Source: Geomobilimonas luticola
GTDB lineage: Bacteria; Desulfobacterota; Desulfuromonadia; Geobacterales; Geobacteraceae
DNA length: 64,000 bases
Direction of reading: 5' to 3'
Assembly (NCBI RefSeq): GCF_018476905.1
Contig: NZ_JAHCVK010000001.1
Span: forward strand, 930,001 to 994,000
Part shown: piece by piece, positions 1 through 9,634 of the stretch
Layout of the letters: each line of letters starts with the position of its first letter
Numbering within the stretch: position 1 is the stretch's first letter
Notes under the pieces: generated by a model
The model's input: only the letters and a program-made list of their open reading frames with translations
The model's database searches: none
What the model was told of the DNA's origin: nothing
Made by a program: the position numbers and the translations under genes

Positions 1-2
1 CA

Positions 3-1493
3 CCCTCGCTGACCTTGAACGCAGGGCTGCCTACTCTTGTCAGGGACGCAAGTCTGACCATGTCGGGTTCGGTCGAGGCGGATGCGACCGTAACGGTCAG
101 CAACACCACCACCGGCACGACTGAAGCTGCCACAATTGCCGGTACTGCCTGGAGCTACACGGCAACCCTGGCTGCCGGGGTGAACAATATCACGGTTACC
201 GCCCAGAAGCCGGGTAGCAGCCCTGCCGTTATCAGCACCAGCGTGACGCTCGACGCGGTCGCACCGGTACTTGCGGTTTCCGCCCTTCCCACCGGCAGCT
301 ATACCAGCACACAGACCCAGAACATAAGCGGCACAGTGAGCGACGCGAACCTGGACAGTGTCACCGTTAACGGCCAGCCGGTCGTCGTGACCAACGGCAC
401 CTTCAGCACGTCGGTGACCCTTGTCACGGGCGCCAACACGGTGAACGTCGCCGCCAGCGACCTGCTCGGCAACACGAGTTCCGACACCAGGACGATCTAC
501 TTCGATGCGGCGACGCCGGTCATCATCGTCGCGTCCCCCGCCGACAACGCCATGACCAACGCGACGACACTCACCGTCAGCGGCAGCGTGGACAAGGCCG
601 CGACCGTGACCGTCGCCGGCAAGGCCGCCAAGGTGGACGGCAGCAACAACTGGACCGCCAATCTCGAACTGCTGGCCGGACAGAACACCATCACCATCAC
701 GGCAGTGGACCTGTACGGCAATACGTCGACCCTGAAGCGAACCGTGACGCTTGACGCGGCAAACCCCGTACTGGCAATCACGTCGCCGTCGCAGGACCTT
801 ACTACCAAGAAGCCCAACGTCGTCCTTGCCGGTACCGTCAGCGATTCCAGCGAGGTTGCCCTGTCCAGCTCGGTGAACGGTGTCATAACCCCGCTTGTTG
901 CCGTGGCTGGTACCTATTCGTTCAACGTGGATTTCACGGCGGAAGGGACGTACCCGGTCCAGGTCATCGCGACCGATGCGGCGGGCAACTCGACAACAAC
1001 GACCAGGACCATTACCTACGACAAGACTCCGCCGAAACTGACCGTCAACAAGAGCAGTGCCTACCAGCCTGCCAGGTTGAGCGGCACGGTCGAACCGGAT
1101 GCGACCGTGCAGGTTAAAGAGGGGGAGGTTGTTCTTGCCACTGCCGCAATCAGCGATGCTGCGTGGAGTGTCGACCTCGGTACCGCCACCTATGATCCCG
1201 CCGCCCTCAGGATCTTCGCATACGACGCCGCCGGCAACAGCACTGCCCTGGGACTGACCTACCAGTTCCCGGACGGCGACGTGGACGGCAACGGGACGGT
1301 CACCATGGCCGATGCCCTTACGTCCATCCGGCTTGTGGTCAATAACGGAACGCCGACAGCCGCACAGCTTGCCCATGGCGACATCGGCCCGCTGGTCAAC
1401 GGCAAGCCCAATCCTAACGGAACCATCGACCTGGTCGATGCGCTGCTCATACTGAGAAAAGCGGTGGGCCTGAAGAGCTGGGACCTGCCGTAA
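3..1493 (+). CDS. Ig-like repeat surface protein with C-terminal dockerin-like EF-hand module (5' partial)
   Basis: The reading frame is open to the left window edge, so the N-terminus and any signal peptide are missing; the TTG at 15 is not a convincing start. The visible part is a series of about 90-residue beta-sandwich repeats of the bacterial Ig-like type, with recurrent 'SGTV', 'VTVNG' and 'ITVTAVD..GN.S' patterns. The last 75 residues hold two calcium-loop-like segments, DGDVDGNGTVTMADAL and PNPNGTIDLVDALLILRKAVG, resembling a type I dockerin pair. Such modules are common in secreted Geobacter proteins and probably mediate adhesion or calcium-stabilised assembly. It lies 70 nt upstream of a giant cytochrome operon and may be co-transcribed with it. 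No catalytic domain is seen. Confidence 0.8.
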   Translation, partial: PSLTLNAGLPTLVRDASLTMSGSVEADATVTVSNTTTGTTEAATIAGTAWSYTATLAAGVNNITVTAQKPGSSPAVISTSVTLDAVAPVLAVSALPTGSYTSTQTQNISGTVSDANLDSVTVNGQPVVVTNGTFSTSVTLVTGANTVNVAASDLLGNTSSDTRTIYFDAATPVIIVASPADNAMTNATTLTVSGSVDKAATVTVAGKAAKVDGSNNWTANLELLAGQNTITITAVDLYGNTSTLKRTVTLDAANPVLAITSPSQDLTTKKPNVVLAGTVSDSSEVALSSSVNGVITPLVAVAGTYSFNVDFTAEGTYPVQVIATDAAGNSTTTTRTITYDKTPPKLTVNKSSAYQPARLSGTVEPDATVQVKEGEVVLATAAISDAAWSVDLGTATYDPAALRIFAYDAAGNSTALGLTYQFPDGDVDGNGTVTMADALTSIRLVVNNGTPTAAQLAHGDIGPLVNGKPNPNGTIDLVDALLILRKAVGLKSWDLP

Positions 1494-1563
1494 GCGGTAG
1501 CACAGGTGACGCAGGATGCTGAGTACAACGTTTAATTTCATAAAGCTTTTCGGGAGCGCAACC

Positions 1564-4500
1564 ATGAAAAGACGATTTGCATACACTCTGGGGGCCGTGG
1601 CGCTTGTTCTGCTGACGACGACCGCGGCACTGGCCATAGACGCACCGCACAATTATAACTGTACGGTCTGTCACGTCACCCACCGGACCCTGGGGCTCAA
1701 TAACACGGTCAACATCTGTCTCGCCTGCCATGCGTCTCCCTCGACCACCACGCACAACTTCAGACCGATGGACCAGGCGAATCCCTTCGGGACCGTGTCG
1801 CTGGGGAGTTACACGTCTTCCACCAAGGGGCGGCAGACCTCCCACAACTGGAATGCTCCCGACACTCTCCCCGCCGCCGCGGCGACCCCGCCGGCAACAT
1901 TGGCCATGAATACGCCGTCTTCCATCACGAAGACCGTGACATGCGCCCGTTGCCACTCGATCCACGTCGGGTATGCCGATTACACCGGGACCAATCCCAA
2001 GCGCTCCAAGCCGCTTCTCAGGATGAGAAACGACGAGGACCAGATGTGCATGGACTGCCACAAGAGCCGCAACCAGACGACATCCACCCAGGGAACGCAC
2101 CCGGTCAACTTTGCCTACAACGACGCGAGCCGTGGACCTGCGACCAAGCCGAACAACTATTACAGTCAGCCGGTAGCCAATGCCGCCAACCCGACCGCAC
2201 AGATGAAGCTCATCAACGGCAAGGTGCTCTGCTCGACCTGCCATGCTCCCCACTTTGCCGACTCCAATGCCAGCACCTTCGACAACAATTCCAGCGCGGT
2301 CATGGGACGGCTCTCCTCGTCGACGGGGCTCCTGCTGCGGACCAATCTGAAGGGCAAAACGGTCACCGACAGCAATATCTGCGTCAACTGCCACAAATCG
2401 GCCGACAACCCCGCCAATCCCCTGGCCTCCATGCGTAACCACAACGGGGCGAAGAACCAGAACATCCAGTGCGCCGACTGCCACGGCGGCCACGTCGATT
2501 ACGATCCCCTGGGGGATCCGAACGGGCTCAAGAATGTCTATCTCATCAACCGGTACATGAACGTCTCCACCCAGTACGGGGCGGTGAGAAACGTCCGGGT
2601 GCTGTACCAGTACACCTCGGCCGCCAAGAAAAATTTCAACAAATCCACGGGGGGCGGCGTCTGTCTTGGCTGCCACTCGCCACTCCCCAATACTGTTGCC
2701 GACCATGCCTACGAGAATGCCAGTGAATGTCTCAAGTGCCACAGCCACTCCCAGGGGTTCTCGGCCAACTGTACTTCCTGCCACGGTTATCCTCCGACCC
2801 TGAATGTCGCCAAGGGGCCGAGCGGTTACGCGGTCGATGGACCGAGGGATTATACGACTTCCGGCGTATTCAAGGATGAGTCCCAGACTCCCCACGGTGC
2901 CCACGCCGCCGGCGGTACCGGCTACAACTTCGGCTGCGTCGAGTGCCACAAGGGGAACAGCCACAACAACGGCCAGTTCCAGCAGGTGTTCATCACCAAG
3001 ACCGGCATCATCGCCGCCGGTGGCGGTGCTGCCAACCCGACCTACAACACGGCGTCAACCGGTACCTGTACAACCACCTACTGCCACAGTAACGGCAACC
3101 CGGCAGGCGTCGGCATCGCCTATCCCGGCACTGCCCCGAAATGGGCGGGCGGGAAGGATGACATCATTGCGCTTGGTGGTGCTGCCCGCTGCGGATCCTG
3201 CCATGCGGCAGTCCCCGCCACCAACGCCCACACGAAACACGTTGCCGGTACGGCCGGGAACATGTCGTATGGTTGTGCCCAGTGCCATGCCGCGACGGTG
3301 AGCGGCAACACGACCCTGCTGGATGCTGCGCGCCAGTCGGGCGGAACCCACGTCAACGTCGTCAAGGACGTTCTCTTCTCCGGTACCGTCGGCGCCAGGG
3401 TCCTGAGCGGTTCCAGCTGTTCCACCGTTTACTGTCACAGCAACGGCGGTGCCGCGAGCACGACCGGTGTGGCTGCTGTTTACTCCAATCCGGTCTGGAC
3501 CACCCCTGCTTCCGGTCAGTGCGGCTCCTGCCACGCAACCAACGCACTTGCCACCAACGGCCATGCCGCTCACCTTACGGCAACCTATGGGCCCAATTTC
3601 AACGGGTCGGCACTGCCGGTAAACTGCCAGAACTGCCACGATACCTACGTCAATGAAACCTCCGCACCGCATGTGAGTGGCACCATTGACTATAACGCCA
3701 CCGCCTGTACCCCCTGCCATCCGACGGCAGGCACCTATATCTGGAACACCGGTCGCGTCACCTGCCAGAGCTGCCACTCGGGTGCGACCCTCTCGGTCAT
3801 CGGCGGAGCGGCTGCTCCGTTCAAAGACGGTGCCGTCTTTACCGCCGGTGGTCACGGCCAGTATCCGGCGAGCAACACCTGCCAGAGCTGCCATGATGCC
3901 AACAAGGCACATATCTCATCGGTTGCGTTGGCAGATCCCAAGCGTCTCACCGCGGCAAATGACAACAACCTCTGCATAAACTGTCACAACGCGAACGCTC
4001 CGGCGGAGAAGCAGGTGCCGACCCATGTCACCGGCAAGAACGCTTCCCAGGAATCGAATCCGACCATGGACTGCAAGGTCTGTCACGACGTCCACGGCAC
4101 GACCTTCAGCAGGATGGTCAGGGCGAAGATCAAGTTCGGTACCCTTTCATCCACTACCATCAACTACAACGGCAGCAACTTTGTCCAGCTGACCCCGCCC
4201 TACAAGGGGCTCTGCCAGGTCTGCCACACCTTGACGACCCATTACCGGAACGGGGTCAACGAGGGGACCAATCACCCGACCACCAACTGCCTCGGGTGCC
4301 ACGCCCACAAGGATACCTACGCGTTCAAGCCGAAGGCCTGTGACCAGTGCCATGGTTATCCGCCGGTTCCGAGCACGGAGCTTGCCGGTCTGCGCATCCA
4401 GGGTAATTACACCAGCGCCAGGGCAGAGGATTACAACTACGGCGGCGGTGTCCATGCCCGGGCCGGCCACATCAAGAAGGACGCCCGGCCGTCCGAAGGG

Positions 4501-4761
4501 TGGGCCAACTGTACGGTCTGTCATGCTAACGGGTCCATGGCCCCCACAACCCACATCATAACGGTGCCGGCACCGTACACCCCGGTCCAGCGGGACATCA
4601 CCATCGACGTGGATGATGCCTACAAGTTCAACAACGGTACACCTCTTGGCCGCGCCCAGTACAGCGGTCCGCTGAATGGCACAGGCACGACGGGCAACAC
4701 GGCCGGCAGCTGCTCCAACGTGAGCTGCCACTTCAAGCCCACACCGAATTGGGCTCCGTAA
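1564..4761 (+). CDS. Giant multiheme c-type cytochrome (about 24 CXXCH and 3 CX4CH)
   Basis: I chose ATG 1564 over the longer frame from 1516. It follows GGGAG with 7 nt spacing and begins a clear Sec signal, MKRRFAYTLGAVALVLLTTT ending ALA. The mature protein of roughly 1040 residues is almost entirely heme-binding sequence: I count 24 CXXCH and 3 CX4CH (CTTTYCH, CSTVYCH, CSNVSCH). It should be exported, heme-loaded by the Ccm/ResB machinery, and act as an electron conduit in the periplasm or outside the cell. Its order of motifs, including 'THPVNF', 'CADCHGGHVD', 'FITKTGIIAA' and 'AHKDTYAFKP', recurs in the N-terminal 900 residues of the cytochrome at 36680. It is the first of three cytochromes apparently in one operon; an 87-nt gap with a hairpin follows. 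The electron partners are unknown. Confidence 0.93.
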   Translation: MKRRFAYTLGAVALVLLTTTAALAIDAPHNYNCTVCHVTHRTLGLNNTVNICLACHASPSTTTHNFRPMDQANPFGTVSLGSYTSSTKGRQTSHNWNAPDTLPAAAATPPATLAMNTPSSITKTVTCARCHSIHVGYADYTGTNPKRSKPLLRMRNDEDQMCMDCHKSRNQTTSTQGTHPVNFAYNDASRGPATKPNNYYSQPVANAANPTAQMKLINGKVLCSTCHAPHFADSNASTFDNNSSAVMGRLSSSTGLLLRTNLKGKTVTDSNICVNCHKSADNPANPLASMRNHNGAKNQNIQCADCHGGHVDYDPLGDPNGLKNVYLINRYMNVSTQYGAVRNVRVLYQYTSAAKKNFNKSTGGGVCLGCHSPLPNTVADHAYENASECLKCHSHSQGFSANCTSCHGYPPTLNVAKGPSGYAVDGPRDYTTSGVFKDESQTPHGAHAAGGTGYNFGCVECHKGNSHNNGQFQQVFITKTGIIAAGGGAANPTYNTASTGTCTTTYCHSNGNPAGVGIAYPGTAPKWAGGKDDIIALGGAARCGSCHAAVPATNAHTKHVAGTAGNMSYGCAQCHAATVSGNTTLLDAARQSGGTHVNVVKDVLFSGTVGARVLSGSSCSTVYCHSNGGAASTTGVAAVYSNPVWTTPASGQCGSCHATNALATNGHAAHLTATYGPNFNGSALPVNCQNCHDTYVNETSAPHVSGTIDYNATACTPCHPTAGTYIWNTGRVTCQSCHSGATLSVIGGAAAPFKDGAVFTAGGHGQYPASNTCQSCHDANKAHISSVALADPKRLTAANDNNLCINCHNANAPAEKQVPTHVTGKNASQESNPTMDCKVCHDVHGTTFSRMVRAKIKFGTLSSTTINYNGSNFVQLTPPYKGLCQVCHTLTTHYRNGVNEGTNHPTTNCLGCHAHKDTYAFKPKACDQCHGYPPVPSTELAGLRIQGNYTSARAEDYNYGGGVHARAGHIKKDARPSEGWANCTVCHANGSMAPTTHIITVPAPYTPVQRDITIDVDDAYKFNNGTPLGRAQYSGPLNGTGTTGNTAGSCSNVSCHFKPTPNWAP

Positions 4762-4778
4762 CCTGCTGACGTTAAATT

Positions 4779-4801
4779 CGGGGGTGGCGACACCACCCCC
4801 G
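4779..4801 (+). other. Intercistronic hairpin without U-tract
   Basis: CGGGGGTGG (4779-4787) pairs perfectly with CCACCCCCG (4793-4801) around a 5-nt loop. It lies between two cytochrome genes and is followed by A residues rather than T, so it does not look like an intrinsic terminator. An mRNA stability or processing element is more likely. Confidence 0.5.
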
Positions 4802-4848
4802 CTGAAAAAAACATAGAGTTCGGTTTGCTTATTTATAAGGAGTTGGCA

Positions 4849-7800
4849 ATGAAAAGACATCGTGTAGCTGGGAACAGTCTGATACCCGTGATTGCTGTCT
4901 TGTTCTCGCTAATGGCGTTACTTGTCCAGACAGGCATCGTATATGCTGCACCGATAACGGACTGTGCCGGCTGTCACGGCATGCCGCCGCTGGACGATGC
5001 CACACGCAATATCACGACTGGCGGATTTCAGGGGAACCACCAGACCCACCAGCCTGCAGCCGCAGTGGCGGGTAACTGCGGAGCCTGCCACGGTGGCGGG
5101 GTAGTCGGCTACAACAACGCCCACCGCGACGGGTTTATCCGGTTCTCCTCCAGCATCAACGGCTCACCGGCAACCGGTGCCTACTCCAGAGGAACATTCT
5201 TTGCCCAGTCCGCCACGCCGGCGTTGGGTACCTGCTCCAATATCAATTGCCACTTCGAGAAAGTGACCCCCACCTGGGGAAGCGCCAGCTTCACCTACAC
5301 CGACAGCGCCACCAATGACTGCGACCAGTGCCACGGGGCAGCCCCCAGTGACGGCAACCATCCCGTCACCGGCCAGAAGCATGCAGCCTACTACGGCACC
5401 ACCACCGGTTCCTGCGTAAAATGTCACTCCGACCACACCGCCGAGGCGAACAAGTTCGCCCACGCCACCAGCGCCGGCAACCGCGGCCTGCAGGTGCTCT
5501 TCACCGCCGCACCCAACGACAGCGGCACCTACAGCGGCAACGTCAGTTATCCCAACTACCTGCCGAGCAAGAGCCCCGCGCGCAACGGCACCTGTACCAA
5601 CCTGTACTGCCACAGCCCCGGTACCAAGGCGACCGGCGTCGATCTTCCCAATGCGACCGCAACATGGGGGGGGACGCTCGACTGCAGGGGGTGCCACAAG
5701 GCCGATTTTAACGGTACTGCAGGCAGTGATATCCAGACCGGCAGTCACCGGGCCCACGTCAACGGGTTCGGCGTTGCCTACAACACCATCAAATGCGTAA
5801 CCTGCCATGCCGTTACCGCTACCGCAGGCATGACCATAGCTACCTACGGCAACCACGTCGACAAGCAGGTCCAGGTTGCCTTCGACAACACGTCCAGTGC
5901 TGCGGCCGGTTCCTACAACGCCCAGCTTGCCACACCCGCTTCGCCGTCGGTCAAGGCCCCCGGATCCGCAGTCGGCCAGTGCTCCAATGTCTACTGCCAT
6001 TCCACCGGCCAGGGGGCAAACGGTTCCTGGCCCCCGACCTACCAGACTCCCACCTGGGGGACCCCTGCAACCGGCAGATGCGGTACCTGCCATGCCGTCA
6101 ACAATGACCATAGCGGCCAGGCGTCGGTAGCTCCCGTGAACAGCGGAAGCCACACGAAGCACCTGACCTACACATTCGGCATTGCCCAAGAAGAAACGCG
6201 GTGCGCCGCGTGCCACATGACGTCCACGAATCAGGCCGATTTCAGCCCGTCAGCCTGTAGCTCCAATGCCTGCCATGCGGTCATGAACCAGAAACATGCC
6301 AATTACGAGATCAACGTTGGCATGCCTGACTACTTCGGCGTGTCTGCTACCTACAACGGCACCACCAAGCCGGGTGACGGGTACAACTCCTGTGTCTCCG
6401 TCTACTGCCACAGTGACGGCCAGGGAACCCCCACCTACGCACCGGCGGTTACCTGGGGAAGTGGAACGCTCAACTGCGCCTCCTGCCACGGCACTGCCGC
6501 GGCCAATGGCGCCGGCGGCTCGGCCCTGTCCGGCAAGCATGCCGCCCACGTGAACAATGCCGCGGCCTTCGGTACCAACAACAGCTTCGGCTGCGTTGAC
6601 TGCCATCAGAAGACGGTGGCGGACAACAGCACCCTGAATGCCACCACCGGCACCACCGTCCACGTCAACAAGTTCGTGGATTACACCGGACTCCGGGCTG
6701 GCGGATCTGCCCGCTACAACAGCGGTACCAAGCAGTGCTCCAACATCTACTGCCACTCCAACGGCAATGCCACGAGTCTCGTCTACGTCAATCCGGCGGC
6801 GTGGAACTCGGCCACCTCTTATGGCTGCAACGGCTGCCACGGTACCAGCAACGCGACCACCGGCGCACCCGATTACGCGAGCGGTGGCGCCGACAGCGCC
6901 ACCCGCAACAGCCATACCAAGCATGTGGCCGGTGCTGGTGTTACCGATACCACCGGTTGCGCCACCTGTCACTACAGGACGGTCGATGCGGCGGTTGCCG
7001 GCAAGCTGCGCAACTACTCCACCATGCACCTGAACGGTGCAGAGAACGTTGCCTTCAAGGTGATCGCTGGCAAAACCGGCGTCTACAACGCGGACACAAC
7101 CTGTTCCGCCACCTACTGCCATGGTACCGCAGCTTCGCCCAAGTGGGGACTCACCGTCGGCGTGCCGCTGGCCTGCAACACCTGTCACGGTGCCAGCAAT
7201 GCCCTGCCCGGTGCTCACGCCCAGCACTGGGAGACGGCAACACTCGCCACCAGCTATACCCTCACACCGGTCAACAGCGGCAACGCCGGTTCATACCAGT
7301 TCAACTGCTCCTCCTGCCACCGGCCCGGTTCCGCCTACGCCGTCCATGCCACCGGCCCGGCCCATGCCAACGGCGCCGGCCAGGTGTTCTTCGGCTACAC
7401 CTCTGCCACCCGCAAGGGGACCTATACCTTCGCGACCACCCAGGGGAACGACAACGGCTTCACCTGGACCAACGGCACCTGTGCTTCCACCTACTGCCAC
7501 AGCAACGGCAACGGTGCCAACCCGGTCAACGCTGCATTCACCTGGGCATCGCCGAACGGCACCCTCAACTGCGGCGGCTGCCATAACAAAGCGGGTGACG
7601 CCACCTGGTCGGGAAGCGCCTCCCATCTCAAGCACGTCACCGCCTACTCCGGCAGCAACACCATATCGTGCGGTTCATGCCACAGCCTGACGGCATCGAG
7701 CAATACCGCCGTGAGCGACAAAACGAAGCATGTCAACAAGGTGAAGGACGTCAACTTCTCTGCGTGGGCCGGCGGTACCTGGTCGGGTACAACCTGTTCC

Positions 7801-9531
7801 AACACCTACTGCCACAGTACCGGCGTTAACCCGGGCGCACCCACCCATGCCGCCATCTCCTGGGCTGCGCCGCCGACGGTCAACTGCGACAGCTGCCATG
7901 GCGGCACCGCAGCCAATCCGCCTGCATCCTCTCCCCACGTCAAGCACGTGGGTACCGCTGCCGGCTATAAATTCGCCTGCGTCAAGTGCCATGCGCGGAC
8001 CGTCAAGGCCACGGCCGATTCCACGACCTTCGCCACCATTTCCAGCGTTCACCTGCACCTGAACAAGCTGAAGGATGTGGCGTTCGACAGCACCGTGAAC
8101 GGAAGCTGGGACGGCACCACCTGCAGCGCCACTTACTGCCACAGCAAGGGAACCGGCGGCACCTCACAGACCGGTGATGTCCGCCCGATCACCGCCGGCA
8201 CCAACCCGACCTGGTCGGGGACGCTGAACTGCGGTGCCTGCCATGGCGGCGGCAATGCCAACGGCCAGCCGGAGTACGCTAACAACTCGCTCAAGACCAA
8301 CAGCCATGGCAAACACCCGACGGATTGTTCCCGCTGCCACTATGCCACCACCACCGACGGGACAACCATTGCCACCCCGGCCAACCATGCCAACAGGACC
8401 TATGACCTGCTGCAGAAAACCGGCACCATCTTCAGCTACACCTATGCATCCAACGGCGGTACCTGTTCGGGGATCGGTGTGGCAGGGGCTGCGGGCAGAT
8501 GCCATTTTGCCGGCAATGCCCAATGGGGAGAGACCCTCACCTGCGACAGGTGCCATGATATCAATACCCTGTCCGGCGCACACAAACGGCACGTCGGCGG
8601 ACTCAACCTGGCAACCATCCCCTTCTATGCCTACACCGCCAACCAGTCGGTGGGCGGCGACACCGACGGCGTAACCTGGAAAGCCTACTCCTTCGGCTGC
8701 GCCAACTGCCACCCGGTAGACCGGGGTGTGTATCACGCCAACGACTCCGTTCAGGTGCAACTTGACAACAGGGTCGGTGTCAGCAAACTCCGGAGTCTGA
8801 ACCCGGTCACTGCCGCCACCAGCAAGGCGCCGGGTGCAGGTGACCTCCAGTGCCTGAACATCTACTGCCACAGCGACGGCAAGGGGAACTACGTGACGAC
8901 CCCGGCCTGGAATACGACTGTCTCGGTCGCCAACCGTTGCGGACTCTGCCACGGCAATTCGCCCACCGGAGACTCCCATGCGGCCCATACGAACTACGCC
9001 TCCATCCACGAGGCTGACATATACCAAGGTCCGGGCTACTCCGGGAAGCTTTCGACGAGCACCGTGTCCAAAACCCACGGTGATCCGGCCCAGTCCACAA
9101 CCATCAGCTGTAACATCTGTCACAAGGATACGATCAACTTTGCCCGTAACAAGTACAACAGCAGCTGTTCCGCGGCGAGCTGTCACGGTAACGCCACGGG
9201 CAACAACGCTGATGCCCTGGGCGCCGCCCGGATCACCGGTCTCGACAAGCACGTGAACGGCACGAAGGATGTCTCCTTCACCACCGTCGCCGTGAAGTCC
9301 AAAGCCCAACTCCGGCCGGCCAGCTACGACTCCACGGTCTGGACGCGGAGCGCTTACAAAGGTGGCCCGACAGCCTCCGGTTCCTTCGACACCGCCAAGA
9401 CCGCACTCAGCAACACCATGTTCAGCGGCGGCAACTGCTCCAACATCTCCTGCCACAACGGCAAGTCGGTCAACTGGACCAACGATTACGGCAAGGCGGT
9501 CAGCTGCACCATCTGCCACGACAGCCTGTAG
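4849..9531 (+). CDS. Giant multiheme cytochrome built of CX4CH/CXXCH repeats
   Basis: The start is ATG 4849, preceded by AAGGAG with 6 nt spacing; an upstream in-frame start at 4825 would only add residues before the signal. The signal peptide is about 34 residues, with a hydrophobic core IPVIAVLFSLMALLVQTGIV ending YA. The remaining ~1525 residues repeat a 100-130-residue unit: a CSN(I/V/L)YCHS-type CX4CH motif, a short 'W' segment, CXXCHG, then a 'H..HV' segment and another CXXCH. I count 25 CXXCH and 13 CX4CH. One unit is aberrant, with eleven residues between the cysteines (CSGIGVAGAAGRCH, 8464-8505). This is the Geobacter CX4CH/CXXCH repeat family. Whether every CX4CH carries heme cannot be read from sequence. 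Cellular place: exported, probably periplasmic or surface. Confidence 0.92.
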   Translation: MKRHRVAGNSLIPVIAVLFSLMALLVQTGIVYAAPITDCAGCHGMPPLDDATRNITTGGFQGNHQTHQPAAAVAGNCGACHGGGVVGYNNAHRDGFIRFSSSINGSPATGAYSRGTFFAQSATPALGTCSNINCHFEKVTPTWGSASFTYTDSATNDCDQCHGAAPSDGNHPVTGQKHAAYYGTTTGSCVKCHSDHTAEANKFAHATSAGNRGLQVLFTAAPNDSGTYSGNVSYPNYLPSKSPARNGTCTNLYCHSPGTKATGVDLPNATATWGGTLDCRGCHKADFNGTAGSDIQTGSHRAHVNGFGVAYNTIKCVTCHAVTATAGMTIATYGNHVDKQVQVAFDNTSSAAAGSYNAQLATPASPSVKAPGSAVGQCSNVYCHSTGQGANGSWPPTYQTPTWGTPATGRCGTCHAVNNDHSGQASVAPVNSGSHTKHLTYTFGIAQEETRCAACHMTSTNQADFSPSACSSNACHAVMNQKHANYEINVGMPDYFGVSATYNGTTKPGDGYNSCVSVYCHSDGQGTPTYAPAVTWGSGTLNCASCHGTAAANGAGGSALSGKHAAHVNNAAAFGTNNSFGCVDCHQKTVADNSTLNATTGTTVHVNKFVDYTGLRAGGSARYNSGTKQCSNIYCHSNGNATSLVYVNPAAWNSATSYGCNGCHGTSNATTGAPDYASGGADSATRNSHTKHVAGAGVTDTTGCATCHYRTVDAAVAGKLRNYSTMHLNGAENVAFKVIAGKTGVYNADTTCSATYCHGTAASPKWGLTVGVPLACNTCHGASNALPGAHAQHWETATLATSYTLTPVNSGNAGSYQFNCSSCHRPGSAYAVHATGPAHANGAGQVFFGYTSATRKGTYTFATTQGNDNGFTWTNGTCASTYCHSNGNGANPVNAAFTWASPNGTLNCGGCHNKAGDATWSGSASHLKHVTAYSGSNTISCGSCHSLTASSNTAVSDKTKHVNKVKDVNFSAWAGGTWSGTTCSNTYCHSTGVNPGAPTHAAISWAAPPTVNCDSCHGGTAANPPASSPHVKHVGTAAGYKFACVKCHARTVKATADSTTFATISSVHLHLNKLKDVAFDSTVNGSWDGTTCSATYCHSKGTGGTSQTGDVRPITAGTNPTWSGTLNCGACHGGGNANGQPEYANNSLKTNSHGKHPTDCSRCHYATTTDGTTIATPANHANRTYDLLQKTGTIFSYTYASNGGTCSGIGVAGAAGRCHFAGNAQWGETLTCDRCHDINTLSGAHKRHVGGLNLATIPFYAYTANQSVGGDTDGVTWKAYSFGCANCHPVDRGVYHANDSVQVQLDNRVGVSKLRSLNPVTAATSKAPGAGDLQCLNIYCHSDGKGNYVTTPAWNTTVSVANRCGLCHGNSPTGDSHAAHTNYASIHEADIYQGPGYSGKLSTSTVSKTHGDPAQSTTISCNICHKDTINFARNKYNSSCSAASCHGNATGNNADALGAARITGLDKHVNGTKDVSFTTVAVKSKAQLRPASYDSTVWTRSAYKGGPTASGSFDTAKTALSNTMFSGGNCSNISCHNGKSVNWTNDYGKAVSCTICHDSL

Positions 9532-9541
9532 TTAACGCAAC

Positions 9542-9578
9542 GCCTGCCGGTCTGCCTCGAAAGGGTGGACCGGCAGGC
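9542..9578 (+). other. Intercistronic hairpin without U-tract
   Basis: GCCTGCCGGTC (9542-9552) and GACCGGCAGGC (9568-9578) form an 11-bp perfect stem with a 15-nt loop, starting 11 nt after the stop of the second cytochrome. No T-run follows. It may stabilise or delimit the upstream message within the operon rather than terminate it. Confidence 0.5.
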
Positions 9579-9634
9579 ATACTGATGCTATAGTTCCGTT
9601 TCCAACGACGATAATTATCTGAGGTGAGGTCACC

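Noticed and set aside
1447-2964. 505-codon open frame on the minus strand across the first cytochrome gene
   Set aside because: It is the antisense shadow of a cytochrome whose plus-strand frame has a signal peptide and ordered heme motifs. The minus frame has biased, low-complexity Val/Gly/Arg content and no domain pattern. The same applies to the long minus frames over the other cytochromes.
4779-4801. Hairpin as terminator between the first two cytochrome genes
   Set aside because: It is followed by an A-run, not a T-run, and a strong Shine-Dalgarno and cytochrome start follow at once.
4849-9531. Repeated units as a CRISPR array or DNA satellite
   Set aside because: The periodicity is protein-level heme motifs with varied codons; there are no identical direct repeats with regular spacers.
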